A stretch of 64,000 nt of DNA from RUG420 sp045642465 (GCA_045642465.1 JAZUIY010000002.1:1-64000), one strand, 5' to 3'; positions 1-8,118 are shown, numbered from the stretch's first letter. Numbers and translations: made by a program. Notes: generated by a model from the sequence alone, not told the origin.

Positions 1-120
1 ACTCAGCTCTGACTCGGCTCAGTGCTAGCGCCACTCAGCTCTGACTCGGCTCAGTGCTAGCGCCACTCAACTCTGACTCGGCTCAGTGCTAGCGTCACTC
101 AGTCCAGGCTCAGCTCAGTT
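1..120. repeat. 32-bp tandem repeat, three copies plus a degenerate tail
   Basis: Three head-to-tail copies of a 32-bp unit beginning ACTCAGCTCTGACTCGG occupy 1-32, 33-64 and 65-96 with only two substitutions in the third; a fourth degenerate copy (ACTCAGTCCAGGCTCAG) fades out by about 120. The array probably continues upstream of the window. There are no spacers, so it is a minisatellite and not a CRISPR. No function can be assigned. Confidence 0.9.
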
Positions 121-145
121 CAGTTTCGGCCTGCAGAAAAATCAA

Positions 146-176
146 AGGCTGTCGGATTCCGGCAGCCTATTTTTTC
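146..176 (+). terminator. Intrinsic terminator of a gene upstream of the window
   Basis: AGGCTG-t-CGG-att-CCG-g-CAGCCT forms a hairpin (146-168) closed by a T-G wobble and is followed by ATTTTTTC. It ends a plus-strand gene lying before base 1. Confidence 0.75.
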
Positions 177-203
177 ATGACACTTTCTATAAAGGAGAAC
201 CCC

Positions 204-683
204 ATGTTTAACGTACTCTTTGTTTGCTCTCAGAACATGTGCCGCAGCCCATACTGTGATTATGTTTTCAAGAAGATGGTTGCCGAAGACCCATTCCTTT
301 GTGACAAGGTCAGCGTGCAGTCTTCTGCCGTTATGACGCCCGGCACCAGCTTGGATCCGCTCACCGCAGCAGCCATGCGAAAAGAGGGTATAGACGAAGA
401 AACCATCCAGAACCACAAGCCGGGCTACATTTACCGGAAAAAGGACTGGAAACTGTTCAAGGAAGCGGACATCATCATCTGCATGACCCGTTCCCATTAC
501 CTCTGGACGCCACTGTTCTTCTGGAAGAAAACGGTACCACTGGCCAAGGCTGCCACCGGCAAATACAAGGCTGTCCCAGACCCATGGCTCCAGCGTGACC
601 CCGACAAATACCAGGCCCGCATGGACATCATCAAAGCCTACCTGGAACAGTACTTGGAAGTACTTCGCCAGCAGCTGTCCTAA
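204..683 (+). CDS. Low-molecular-weight protein-tyrosine phosphatase
   Basis: A 159-residue cytoplasmic phosphatase of the LMW-PTP family, which hydrolyses phosphotyrosine (or phosphoarginine) on proteins. The P-loop CX5R(S) is at the N-terminus (Cys8, Arg14 in VCSQNMCRSP) and the general-acid DP motif is Asp126 (VPDPW), both as in the family; length is typical. An in-frame ATG at 177 exists, but the ATG at 204 has AAAGGAGA seven bases upstream and places the P-loop at the usual residue 8. The gene stands alone between two terminators; its substrate cannot be told from context. Confidence 0.9.
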   Translation: MFNVLFVCSQNMCRSPYCDYVFKKMVAEDPFLCDKVSVQSSAVMTPGTSLDPLTAAAMRKEGIDEETIQNHKPGYIYRKKDWKLFKEADIIICMTRSHYLWTPLFFWKKTVPLAKAATGKYKAVPDPWLQRDPDKYQARMDIIKAYLEQYLEVLRQQLS

Positions 684-763
684 AGCAGCTCACTAAAGCA
701 ACTGCCCTAAAGCGGCTCACTGATGCAACTGCTCTAAAGCGGTTCACTGATGTAACTGCTCTA
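680..763. repeat. 27-bp tandem repeat, three copies, overlapping a stop codon
   Basis: Units at 680-706, 707-733 and 734-760 share the pattern CTAAAGCGGCTCACTGATGC. The first unit includes the TAA of the phosphatase gene, so the array starts within the coding end. Unrelated in sequence to the 32-bp array at base 1. Confidence 0.8.
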
Positions 764-773
764 ATCAACGAAA

Positions 774-811
774 AACCCCGAAAGCGTATGCTTTCGGGGT
801 CCTTTTTCTTT
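774..811 (+). terminator. Intrinsic terminator after the phosphatase gene
   Basis: CCCCGAAAGC-gtat-GCTTTCGGGG (776-799), a perfect ten-pair stem, followed by a T-rich tail (TCCTTTTTCTTTTT) and preceded by an A run. Confidence 0.9.
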
Positions 812-897
812 TTGCTGCATGTCATGCGGGAGTGATTTATAGAAACCTTCTTTGTTCTTGTGCTTTTCTGTTCGGCAGCCGGAATGTTTCTACTGTT

Positions 898-1030
898 GAG
901 ACGTAATGGATAAGGATTTATATCCGCTGAGACGTAAATGATATGGATTTATATCCGCTGAGGCGAAATTAGTAAGGATGTATATCCGCTGAGGCGTAAT
1001 TAATAAGGATTAATATCCGCTTGGGCGTAA
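898..1030. repeat. 31-bp tandem repeat, four copies
   Basis: Units at 898-928, 929-959, 960-990 and 991-1021 plus a partial unit to 1030. Each starts GAGRCG and ends GGATTTATATCCGCT or close to it, so each unit contains a small GGAT/ATCC dyad. The region between 812 and 1815 has no credible gene; it is filled by this and the next two repeat families. Confidence 0.85.
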
Positions 1031-1032
1031 AA

Positions 1033-1426
1033 GTGATTCATTTTTGCTGGAAAGCCCGTTTTTGAATCACTAAAATCAGGATGTTTGAGAGGAAAAAAGG
1101 AAAAAGTGATTCATTTTTGCTGGAAAGCCCGTTTTTGAATCACTAAAATCAGATCGGTGAGAGGGAAAAGAAGGTTAAAGTGATTCATTTTTGCTGAAAT
1201 ACTCAATTTTGAATCACTTTTGGCTGTTCGACAGCTGGATAGATATAAAAATAGTGATTCATTTTCTTCGAAAAAGAGGAAAGTGAATCACTTTTTCCAT
1301 TTTTGGCGAAAAAAGGCCTCAATTTGGTGATTCATTTTTGCAAAAACAGGTGAAAATGAATCACTTGGGAGCAAAAAGGGGTGGAAATGAATCGCTAGGG
1401 AGCAAAAACAGGTGGAAATGAATCAC
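1033..1426. repeat. Array of five GTGATTCA...TGAATCAC inverted repeats
   Basis: Five hairpin units pair GTGATTCA with TGAATCAC: 1033-1070, 1106-1143, 1180-1217, 1254-1291 and 1327-1364, followed by half sites at 1388 (TGAATCGC) and 1419 (TGAATCAC). Arm sequence is conserved while loops and spacers drift. The unit start-to-start distance is 73-74 bp throughout. The first two units are nearly identical over more than 45 bp. They could be protein-binding dyads or RNA hairpins; no open reading frame is associated. Confidence 0.85.
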
Positions 1427-1439
1427 TTGGGAGCAAAAA

Positions 1440-1740
1440 GGGGGACAATTGCATCGCCAGCAGGAAGATAGAAGAAAAGGTAGCGGGAAGGTAGCAGGAA
1501 GATAGAAGAAAAGGTGGCGGAAAGGTAGCAGGAAGATAGAAGAAAGGTAGCGGGAAGGTGGCAGGAAGATAGAAGAAAAAGGGGGCCGAAATAATGCAAA
1601 GAACGGGGGCTATGGCAAAAAGGGGGACAATTACATCGCCAACAAGAAGATAGAAGAAAGGTAGCGGGAAGGTGGCAGGAAGATAGAAGAAAAGGTGGCG
1701 GGAAATTTGCGGGAAAGTGGCGGGCAAAAAGCGGGAAAAG
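1440..1740. repeat. Purine-rich degenerate repeat block
   Basis: Almost exclusively purine plus-strand sequence built from shuffled modules such as GAAGATAGAAGAAA, GGTAGCGGGAAGGT and GGTGGCAG, with two longer copies of AAAAAGGGGGACAATT (near 1436 and 1617). The opposite strand yields open frames reading proline/phenylalanine/leucine repeats, which I regard as artefacts. Confidence 0.7.
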
Positions 1741-1815
1741 CGGGGCATCAACCACAGTGTTAAGTAAGCCGGCAGGGAACAGGTAAAAACGGCTAAACAG
1801 CGGGGTTTTAAATAT

Positions 1816-1909
1816 CTACTTTTTTGGTAGGATTTTCGGGGAAATGTGTTGAATTTAGCACTATATATGTATTATACTAGGTGCATTAAAACCTACTTTC
1901 TAGGTGGGA
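1816..1909 (+). promoter_or_regulatory. suf operon promoter bracketed by twin 17-bp operators
   Basis: A sigma-A-type promoter TTGAAT (1849-1854), 18-bp spacer, TATACT (1873-1878) lies upstream of sufC. Two copies of the imperfect dyad CTACTTTYTWGGTRGGA sit on either side, at 1816-1832 and 1893-1909, 77 bp apart, the second overlapping the start of the transcript. A paired operator around a suf promoter suggests a dedicated repressor, for example an Rrf2/IscR-like Fe-S sensor; no such gene is in the window, so the regulator is inferred. Confidence 0.6.
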
Positions 1910-1918
1910 ATTAAAATG

Positions 1919-2014
1919 ACGCAGCAAGTTTTGCAAGAAGCAAGCGGCAAACGCGGCAAGTTTTGCAAGAAGCAAGCGGCAAACGCAGCAAGTTTTGCAA
2001 GAAGCAAGCGGCAA
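1919..2014. repeat. 32-bp tandem repeat in the sufC 5' leader
   Basis: Three copies (1919-1950, 1951-1982, 1983-2014) of a unit beginning ACGCAGCAAGTTTTGCAAGA, differing at a single position, lie in the transcribed leader between the suf promoter and sufC. Further degenerate GCAAG/GGCA modules continue to about 2055. An open frame runs through them from ATG 1916 but lacks a ribosome site. Confidence 0.85.
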
Positions 2015-2105
2015 GCAGTAAGCCGCAAGTGGCATACGGCAAGCTTGCGCAGCAAAAACGAAGTAAACTCAATTTGTAACATAACCCTTTTGGAGGATAT
2101 AGATT

Positions 2106-2858
2106 ATGGCAGAATTGTTAAAAGTAACTGACCTGCATGTCAATGTAGAAGACAAAGACATTTTGCATGGTGTGGATTTGGTCATCAACCCAGGGGAAAC
2201 CCATGTGCTGCTGGGACCAAATGGTGCGGGGAAATCCACTTTGGGGAACGCCATTATGGGCAACCCGAATTACAAGGTGGTGTCCGGTGACATTCTCTTT
2301 GAAGGAGAAAGCATCGTAGACGAAAGCACCGATGTAAGAGCAAAGAAGGGTCTCTTTATGAGTTTCCAGAATCCATTGGAAGTTCCGGGAATCACCCTTT
2401 CCAACTTTGTAAGAAATGCGCTGGAACAGAAGACCGGCGAACGGGTTCGCCTTTGGGACTTTAGAAAAGCCATTAAGAAAAAGATGGCATTGCTGCAGAT
2501 GGATGAGTCCTATGCCGAACGTGACTTAAACGTTGGCTTCTCCGGCGGGGAAAAGAAGAAGAGTGAGATTCTTCAGCTTTTGATGCTTGACCCGAAGCTG
2601 GCCATCCTGGACGAAACCGACTCCGGCTTGGACGTTGACGCTGTTCGCACCGTATCCGAAGGGGTTGCTGAATTCCAGAAGGATGACAGCAAGTCCTTGA
2701 TCATCATCACCCACAGCACCAGAATTCTGGAAGCACTGAAGGTTGACTTCGCTCACGTGCTGGTAGACGGCAAGATCGTTTACAGCGGAGACGCAAGCCT
2801 CATTGATGACATCAACGAGAACGGTTTTGAAAAGTACATTCCGGCTGAAGCTGAATAA
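2106..2858 (+). CDS. sufC: Fe-S cluster assembly ATPase SufC
   Basis: A 250-residue cytoplasmic ABC-type ATPase that powers the SufBCD scaffold in iron-sulfur cluster assembly. Walker A GPNGAGKST (37-45), an ABC signature FSGGEKKK (145-152) and Walker B LAILDETDSGLD (165-176) are intact, and the DETDSGLD ending is characteristic of SufC. The start has GGAGGATATAGATT just before it. First gene of sufCBDSU, but separated from sufB by about 630 bp of repeats, which is unusual for this operon. Confidence 0.97.
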   Translation: MAELLKVTDLHVNVEDKDILHGVDLVINPGETHVLLGPNGAGKSTLGNAIMGNPNYKVVSGDILFEGESIVDESTDVRAKKGLFMSFQNPLEVPGITLSNFVRNALEQKTGERVRLWDFRKAIKKKMALLQMDESYAERDLNVGFSGGEKKKSEILQLLMLDPKLAILDETDSGLDVDAVRTVSEGVAEFQKDDSKSLIIITHSTRILEALKVDFAHVLVDGKIVYSGDASLIDDINENGFEKYIPAEAE

Positions 2859-2867
2859 GGAATCGCT

Positions 2868-3000
2868 TTGAAAGAAGAACTTTGGAAGAAGAGTTTGGAA
2901 GAAGTTTTGGAAGAAGAACTTTGAAAGAAGAACTTTGGAAGAAGAACTTTGGAAGAAGAACTTTGAAAGAACCAGCTTTGAAAGAAGAAGTTTTGAAAAA
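2868..3000. repeat. 15-bp tandem repeat after sufC
   Basis: About eight degenerate copies of AACTTTGGAAGAAGA follow the sufC stop codon. The rest of the stretch to 3090 shows no gene or hairpin. Confidence 0.75.
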
Positions 3001-3089
3001 AGCAGCTTTTGAAGGAGCGTAAAGGCAAGGCTTTGGGCGATGCAGCCAAAGCAGAACTGGAGAGTACTTACCAGTGAAAAGTAAGGAAG

Positions 3090-3487
3090 CTTTGCCGGTA
3101 AGAGCTGAATTGGAATAAAGCTTTGGAAGAAAAGAGCTTTGCCGGTAAGAGTTGAATTGGAATAAAGCTTTGGAAGAAAAGAACTTTGCCGGTAAGAGCT
3201 GAATTGGAATAAAGCTTTGAAAGATAAGAACTTTGCCGGTAAGAGCTGAATTGGAATAAAGCTTTGAAAGAAAAGAGCTTTGCCGGTAAGAGCTGAATTG
3301 GAATAAAGCTTTGGAAGAAAAGAGCTTTGCCGGTAAGAGCTGAATTGGAATAAAGCTTTGGAAGAAAAGAGCTTTGCCGGTAAGAGCTGAATTGGAATAA
3401 AACTTTGAAAGAAAAGAACTTTGCCGGTAAGAGCTGATTTGGAATAAAGCTTTGAAAGAAAATAGATTTGCCAGTAAGAGGTAAAAG
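3090..3487. repeat. 47-bp tandem repeat between sufC and sufB
   Basis: Eight close copies and one degenerate copy of a 47-bp unit containing TTTGCCGGTAAGAGCTGAAT, with a constant 47-bp period. The last, degenerate copy runs into the sufB start and its AGAGG serves as the sufB ribosome-binding site. The array is inside what should be a polycistronic transcript. The reverse strand is open across it and onward, giving a spurious 874-residue frame. Confidence 0.9.
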
Positions 3488-4900
3488 ATGAAAGAGAAGA
3501 CTTATATTGAGGATGTGCCTCGTGACCTCTATGACTTTAAGGATGTTGAGAGGGAAGAGGATTTCTATAAAGTAGATAATGGTCTGACCAAGGACATTGT
3601 GGATCAGATTTCCAAGGAGAAGAATGATCCGGAATGGATGCATGAGTTCAGACTGAAGTGTTTGGATATTTACAATAAGACAGAAATGCCGGATTGGGGT
3701 CCTAGTACGGACGAGCTGAACATGGATGATATTGTCACCTATGTTAAGCCGAAGACCAATATGACGGCCAAGTGGGAAGACGTGCCGGAGGATATTAAGA
3801 ATACCTTTGAACGTCTGGGCATTCCGGAAGCGGAGCGCCAGAGTCTGGCCGGCGTGGGTGCGCAGTATGACTCTGAGCTGGTATACCACAACGTCAAGGC
3901 CGAAGTGGCCGCCATGGGCGTTGTGTATACAGACTTGGAGAGTGCCATGCACGGGCCATATGCCGACATGATTAAAGACCACTTCATGAAACTGGTTCCG
4001 CCGACGGACCATAAGATGGCCGCCTTGCATGGCGCCGTTTGGTCCGGGGGTTCCTTCGTTTACGTTCCGAAGAACGTAACGGTGGAAATCCCGCTGCAGT
4101 CCTACTTCAGACTGAATGCACCGGGTGCCGGCCAGTTTGAGCATACGCTGATTATTGTAGACGAAGGCGCAGACCTGCACTTCATTGAAGGCTGCTCCGC
4201 ACCGAAATACAACATTGCAAACCTGCACGCAGGCTGCGTAGAACTGTTCGTCGGAAAGAACGCCAAGATGCGTTACTCCACCATTGAGAACTGGTCTAAG
4301 AACATGTATAACCTGAACACCAAGCGCGTTATTGTGGAAGAAGGCGCACACATGGAATGGGTTTCCGGTTCCTTTGGTTCTCATACATCTTACCTGTATC
4401 CAATGACCATTTTGAATGGCGCCAACTCCAGCATGGAGTATACCGGCATTACCTTTGCCGGTGCCGGCCAGGACTTGGATACCGGTATGAAGGTACAGCA
4501 CAATGCGCCGTACACCACCAGTTCCGTCAACATGCGTTCCATTTCCAAGGACGGCGGCATCAGCACCACCAGAAGTTCTGTGGTAATCAAGAATAAGGCA
4601 AAGCACGCAAAGGCTACCGTTTCTTGTACCTCCCTGATGCTGGACGACATTTCCCAGTCCGACACGATTCCGGCAATGGATATCCGCACCGATGACGCCG
4701 ACATTGGACACGAAGCCAAAATCGGGCGCATTTCCGATGACGCTATTTTCTATCTCATGTCCCGTGGCATTTCCGAAGAGGATGCCCGCGCCATGATTGT
4801 ATCCGGCTTCGCAGAAAGCATTTCCAAGGAACTGCCTCTGGAATACGCCGTAGAAATGAATAACCTGATCCGCCTGGAAATGAAGGGCTCCATTGGGTAA
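3488..4900 (+). CDS. sufB: Fe-S cluster assembly scaffold SufB
   Basis: A 470-residue SufB, the core beta-helix subunit of the SufBCD scaffold that builds Fe-S clusters from sulfur supplied by SufS/SufU. The N-terminal half (TYIEDVPRDLYDFKD), the motif DLESAMHGPYADMIKDHF and the C-terminal DDIS...ISEEDARAMIVSGFAE segment match the family, and length is as usual. The weak AGAGG ribosome site comes from the last unit of the upstream 47-bp array. sufD follows 15 bp later. Confidence 0.96.
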   Translation: MKEKTYIEDVPRDLYDFKDVEREEDFYKVDNGLTKDIVDQISKEKNDPEWMHEFRLKCLDIYNKTEMPDWGPSTDELNMDDIVTYVKPKTNMTAKWEDVPEDIKNTFERLGIPEAERQSLAGVGAQYDSELVYHNVKAEVAAMGVVYTDLESAMHGPYADMIKDHFMKLVPPTDHKMAALHGAVWSGGSFVYVPKNVTVEIPLQSYFRLNAPGAGQFEHTLIIVDEGADLHFIEGCSAPKYNIANLHAGCVELFVGKNAKMRYSTIENWSKNMYNLNTKRVIVEEGAHMEWVSGSFGSHTSYLYPMTILNGANSSMEYTGITFAGAGQDLDTGMKVQHNAPYTTSSVNMRSISKDGGISTTRSSVVIKNKAKHAKATVSCTSLMLDDISQSDTIPAMDIRTDDADIGHEAKIGRISDDAIFYLMSRGISEEDARAMIVSGFAESISKELPLEYAVEMNNLIRLEMKGSIG

Positions 4901-4915
4901 GAAAGGAAGGAAACT

Positions 4916-5875
4916 ATGACTGCAATGAAAGAATTTGCTGTCAACCAACTGCCGGCTCCAACCTGGCGTTGGCTGAAGGTCAATGACCGCAAGGTATCCT
5001 TCCCGGTAGAAGGAGACCCTAGCAGCGTAGAAGAACTGCTGAGCATGGGCAATGTAGTAAACATTGCTGACGCAGACTTCGAACGCATCAATTTTGAAAT
5101 GAAAAACGGCCAGACTCTGGTAAAGAGACTGGACGTCAAAGTAAGTGAAAACAAGGAATCCATTGTGGTAATGGATTTCCAGAGTGAGAAGGATGCAGAA
5201 GGATACCTTGCTGCAGGCCTCAGCGCCACTTTGGAAGCCGGCGCCAATTTGAAATTGGTACAGGTACATCGCCTGGGCGATGGATTCACACTGATTAACG
5301 ATGTGAAAGCAACCGTTGCCGAGGGCGCCAAGATGGAAGTCATCCACGTGGTATTCTCCGGTAAGGACACCAACATTAACACGGAAATTACCCTTCGCGG
5401 GGACAAGAGTGCCGTGGCCATCAACACCGCTTACCTGGTTGAGAAGGACCACATGCTGGATGTGAACTACAACATTCCGCAGTACGGCAAGAAGACCCGT
5501 TCCGACATTGACATTAAGGGCGTTCTCCGTGACACCGCCAAGAAGACCCTCCGTGACACCCTGGACTTCAAACGGGGCTGCGCCGGTTCCAGCGGTGACG
5601 AAGTGGAAGACGTACTGCTCATGGATGAGAACATTGTCAACAAGAGCATTCCACTGATTCTCTGCACCGAAGAAGACGTAGAGGGGAACCACGGTGCTTC
5701 CATTGGACGCATCGGGGAAGACCTGCTCTTCTATCTGGAATCCAGAGGAATGAAGGAAGAAGATATTTATGAAATGATGGCCAAGGCCAGACTGGATGCA
5801 GTCATTAAGCTGATTCCAAACGAAGACCTGGTAACCGAACTGCTGAACTTTAACGGTGGTTCCGAGGCCGAGTAA
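4916..5875 (+). CDS. sufD: Fe-S cluster assembly protein SufD
   Basis: A 319-residue SufD-type partner of SufB. The C-terminal SufBD core (about 200-310) includes FKRGCAGSSGDEVEDVLL and CTEEDVEGNHGASIGRIGEDLLFYLESRGM, diagnostic for the family. It is shorter at the N-terminus than enterobacterial SufD, as is common in Clostridia. AAGGAAGG precedes the ATG at 4916; a second ATG lies four codons in. Between sufB and sufS in the operon. Confidence 0.93.
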   Translation: MTAMKEFAVNQLPAPTWRWLKVNDRKVSFPVEGDPSSVEELLSMGNVVNIADADFERINFEMKNGQTLVKRLDVKVSENKESIVVMDFQSEKDAEGYLAAGLSATLEAGANLKLVQVHRLGDGFTLINDVKATVAEGAKMEVIHVVFSGKDTNINTEITLRGDKSAVAINTAYLVEKDHMLDVNYNIPQYGKKTRSDIDIKGVLRDTAKKTLRDTLDFKRGCAGSSGDEVEDVLLMDENIVNKSIPLILCTEEDVEGNHGASIGRIGEDLLFYLESRGMKEEDIYEMMAKARLDAVIKLIPNEDLVTELLNFNGGSEAE

Positions 5876-5898
5876 AGTATCTAAAAAGGAAGAATTGA

Positions 5899-7119
5899 AT
5901 GTTAGACGTAACTGAAATCAGAAAGGATTTTCCCTTCTTTGACAACCAGGAACTGGCTTACCTGGATAACTCCGCTACCAGCCAGAATCCAAAGTGTGTC
6001 ATGGATGCAGAATATCAGTTTTATGTAGATTCCAATGCCAACCCGTTCCGTGGCATTTATGAACTCAGCACCAAGGCCACTGATGCCTATGAGGCAGCAC
6101 GCCATACGGTTGCAGAATTCATCCATTCCCCGGAAGATTGTCAGATTATTTTCACCCGTAACGCTTCGGAGAGTTTGAACCTCCTAGGTTACTCTTTCTG
6201 CAGCCTGGTGCTGGAGGCCGGGGATGAAATCCTGGTGGCCACCAGCGAGCATCATTCCAACATGCTGCCATGGCGTGCTGCCGCAGAGCGTGCCGGTGCC
6301 ACAGTGAAGTATTTGGATATGGACATTACCGGTGAAATTACCCCTGACATGGTGAGAGCAAACCTGACAGACAAGACCAAGATTATGGCCATTGCCCAGG
6401 TATCCAATATCTTTGGTAGAGAGAATCCAATTAAGGAGTTTGCTAGTATCTGCCACGAAAACGGCACTTACATTGTATGCGACGGCGCCCAGAGCGTTCC
6501 GCATATGCCGGTGGACGTACAGGACTTGGACGTAGACTTCTTGGTGTTCTCCGGCCACAAGATGCTGGCTCCTATGGGCATTGGCGTCCTGTACGGCAAG
6601 AAAGACTTGCTGGAGCAGATGCCGCCGTTCATGACCGGCGGAGACATGATCCAATCTGTCTCCAAGGAGAAGATGACTTTGGCACTGCTGCCAAACAAGT
6701 TTGAGGCAGGTACCGTGAACGCTTCCGGCGCCGTCGCCTTAGCTGAAGCCATCCGCTACATTCAAAAGCTTGGCTTTGAAAACATTCAGGAACGGGAAAA
6801 CGCCCTTACAGTAAGACTCATTGAAGGAGCCAAGAAGATTCCTCATGTGAATATTATTGGTTCCGATGACCCGCTGGAACACCATGGCATCATGGCTTTC
6901 CAGATTGAGGGGGTTCATCCTCACGACGTGTCGGCCATTTTTGCTGACCAGAACATTGCTGTCCGCGCAGGCCACCATTGTGCACAGCCGTTGCACATTC
7001 TGTTGGGCATTCCAAGTACCACCCGTGCCAGCTTGATGTTCTACAACACAGAAGAGGAAGTAGACCGCTTCTTAGATGTACTTTCTCAGATTAGGGGGGC
7101 AATGGGATATGCCGATTAA
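5899..7119 (+). CDS. sufS: Cysteine desulfurase SufS
   Basis: A 406-residue PLP enzyme that takes sulfur from cysteine and hands it to SufU. The Schiff-base lysine is Lys221 (FSGHK) and the persulfide cysteine is Cys361 in RAGHHCAQP, the short-loop group II arrangement seen with SufU partners. The N-terminal YLDNSATSQNP replaces the common YLDxAATxxxP. RBS AAAAGGAAGAA. Its last 11 bases overlap the sufU start, implying translational coupling. Confidence 0.97.
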   Translation: MLDVTEIRKDFPFFDNQELAYLDNSATSQNPKCVMDAEYQFYVDSNANPFRGIYELSTKATDAYEAARHTVAEFIHSPEDCQIIFTRNASESLNLLGYSFCSLVLEAGDEILVATSEHHSNMLPWRAAAERAGATVKYLDMDITGEITPDMVRANLTDKTKIMAIAQVSNIFGRENPIKEFASICHENGTYIVCDGAQSVPHMPVDVQDLDVDFLVFSGHKMLAPMGIGVLYGKKDLLEQMPPFMTGGDMIQSVSKEKMTLALLPNKFEAGTVNASGAVALAEAIRYIQKLGFENIQERENALTVRLIEGAKKIPHVNIIGSDDPLEHHGIMAFQIEGVHPHDVSAIFADQNIAVRAGHHCAQPLHILLGIPSTTRASLMFYNTEEEVDRFLDVLSQIRGAMGYAD

Positions 7120-7561
7120 CTCTTTTTACAATGAAATCCTGACGGACCATAACATCCATCCGGGTCACAAATACAATTTGGCCGATGCCAACCTGGCACT
7201 GGAAGGGGTCAACCCATCCTGCGGGGACGACATCGTACTGCAGCTGAAAATGTCCGACGACGGCATTATTGAAGACGGCTCCTTCAACGGAGACGGCTGT
7301 GCCATTTCCCAGGCATCTGTTGACATGATGCTGGACTTAATCATTGGCAAGACCAAGGAAGAAGCCCTGCACTTAGCAGAAATCTTCTTAAAGATGATTA
7401 AGGGCGAAATTACCGAAGAGGAAATGGACGAACTGGAAGAAGCATCTTCCCTCCAGGACATTTCCCATATGCCGGCCCGTGTAAAGTGTGCCGTTCTCGG
7501 TTGGCACACCCTGGAAGAACTCATCAACAAGGGTGAAGGCGAAGCCGTCACAACAGAATAA
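7109..7561 (+). CDS. sufU: Sulfur-acceptor/zinc protein SufU
   Basis: A 150-residue SufU that accepts persulfide sulfur from SufS. The zinc/sulfur ligands Cys38 and Asp40 (PSCGDD), Cys64 (GDGCAIS) and Cys127 (VKCAVLGW) are all present, together with the insert between Cys64 and Cys127 that distinguishes SufU from IscU. The ATG at 7109 is chosen because AGGGGGG lies nine bases upstream; a longer frame from 7076 would sit deep inside sufS. No convincing plus-strand terminator follows. Confidence 0.95.
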   Translation: MPINSFYNEILTDHNIHPGHKYNLADANLALEGVNPSCGDDIVLQLKMSDDGIIEDGSFNGDGCAISQASVDMMLDLIIGKTKEEALHLAEIFLKMIKGEITEEEMDELEEASSLQDISHMPARVKCAVLGWHTLEELINKGEGEAVTTE

Positions 7562-7625
7562 GAAAACAAATAAAGAAACAGAGAACAAAACAAAAGAAAT
7601 AAATAATAAAGAAAGAAATAAAAAA

Positions 7626-7653
7626 AGCCCGGAGGCAAAAGCCTCCGAGCAAA
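7626..7653 (-). terminator. Intrinsic terminator of the zinc-ribbon gene
   Basis: GGAGGC-aaaa-GCCTCC within a longer imperfect stem; read on the minus strand it is followed by a T run (complement of AAATAAAAAAAG). On the plus strand no T run follows, so it should stop only the minus-strand gene. Confidence 0.8.
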
Positions 7654-7664
7654 AGAAACGAAAT

Positions 7665-8072
7665 TTAGATAGCGGCGAATGCGGCTGCCAAACTGCTAAA
7701 GAGTTTGCCGAAGAGAAGGAAGACGCCAGGGGCGGCAACCAGGCAAACCACAATGATGATGACAATGAATGCGGCAGAGCAAATAATGCCGGCCTTGTTC
7801 AGGGTCATTGCCAAGTTCCAGTTTGGAAGGTCTTTCGGGATTTTCTTTAATTGCTTCTTACCGTAGATACCACAGATGATGGCAATAATATCAAGGATAC
7901 CGAAGGAACCCAGACCTAAAATGGCGCAGCCTAAGGAAACAATACCCAGGATGAGCCCGGTCTTTAAGAGGGAGTCCCAAGCAGGGTTTTCCATTTGTTT
8001 CTGTGGAGCACCACAGTTCGGGCAGTAGGAGACGTTATCCGGAATTTCTTTCTTACAGTTGTTACAGATCAT
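7665..8072 (-). CDS. Zinc-ribbon, two-to-three-TM membrane protein
   Basis: A 135-residue protein with an N-terminal zinc ribbon (CNNC at 3-6, CPNC at 17-20) followed by hydrophobic segments at about 41-70 and 94-125. The layout matches the widespread zinc-ribbon/DUF4190-like small membrane proteins of Bacillota, whose role is unknown. I start at the ATG at 8072, preceded by GGGGG, because it begins exactly at the zinc ribbon; a longer upstream extension lacks homology-like character. Divergent from the PLP-enzyme operon. Confidence 0.8.
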   Translation of the reverse strand: MICNNCKKEIPDNVSYCPNCGAPQKQMENPAWDSLLKTGLILGIVSLGCAILGLGSFGILDIIAIICGIYGKKQLKKIPKDLPNWNLAMTLNKAGIICSAAFIVIIIVVCLVAAPGVFLLFGKLFSSLAAAFAAI

Positions 8073-8100
8073 TTTGTAACCCCCATTAGTATTCAAATCC

Positions 8101-8118
8101 GTCAGAATTCCTTCTGAC
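8101..8118. promoter_or_regulatory. Perfect dyad in a divergent intergenic region
   Basis: GTCAGAA-TTCC-TTCTGAC, a perfect 7-bp inverted repeat between the divergent zinc-ribbon gene and the PLP-enzyme operon. It may be an operator or a leader hairpin of the minus-strand gene; no regulator is adjacent. Confidence 0.4.

Noticed and set aside
1..96. CRISPR array because of a 32-bp period
   Set aside because: Units are contiguous with no unique spacers, and no cas genes are present.
1395..1755. Minus-strand proline/phenylalanine/leucine repeat proteins
   Set aside because: Products of the purine-rich repeat block; two overlapping frames read equally well, which argues against real coding.
1904..2131. 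Possible leader peptide of 70-75 residues upstream of sufC
   Set aside because: Runs through the 32-bp repeats in another frame, has no ribosome site and overlaps the sufC start.
3068..5692. An 874-codon open frame on the minus strand across the 47-bp array, sufB and sufD
   Set aside because: It is antisense to well-supported sufB and sufD and its C-terminal part is just the translated 47-bp repeat; no ribosome site and no recognisable domain.
7562..7653. The hairpin after sufU as a plus-strand suf terminator
   Set aside because: Its T run is only on the minus strand; it fits the zinc-ribbon gene instead.
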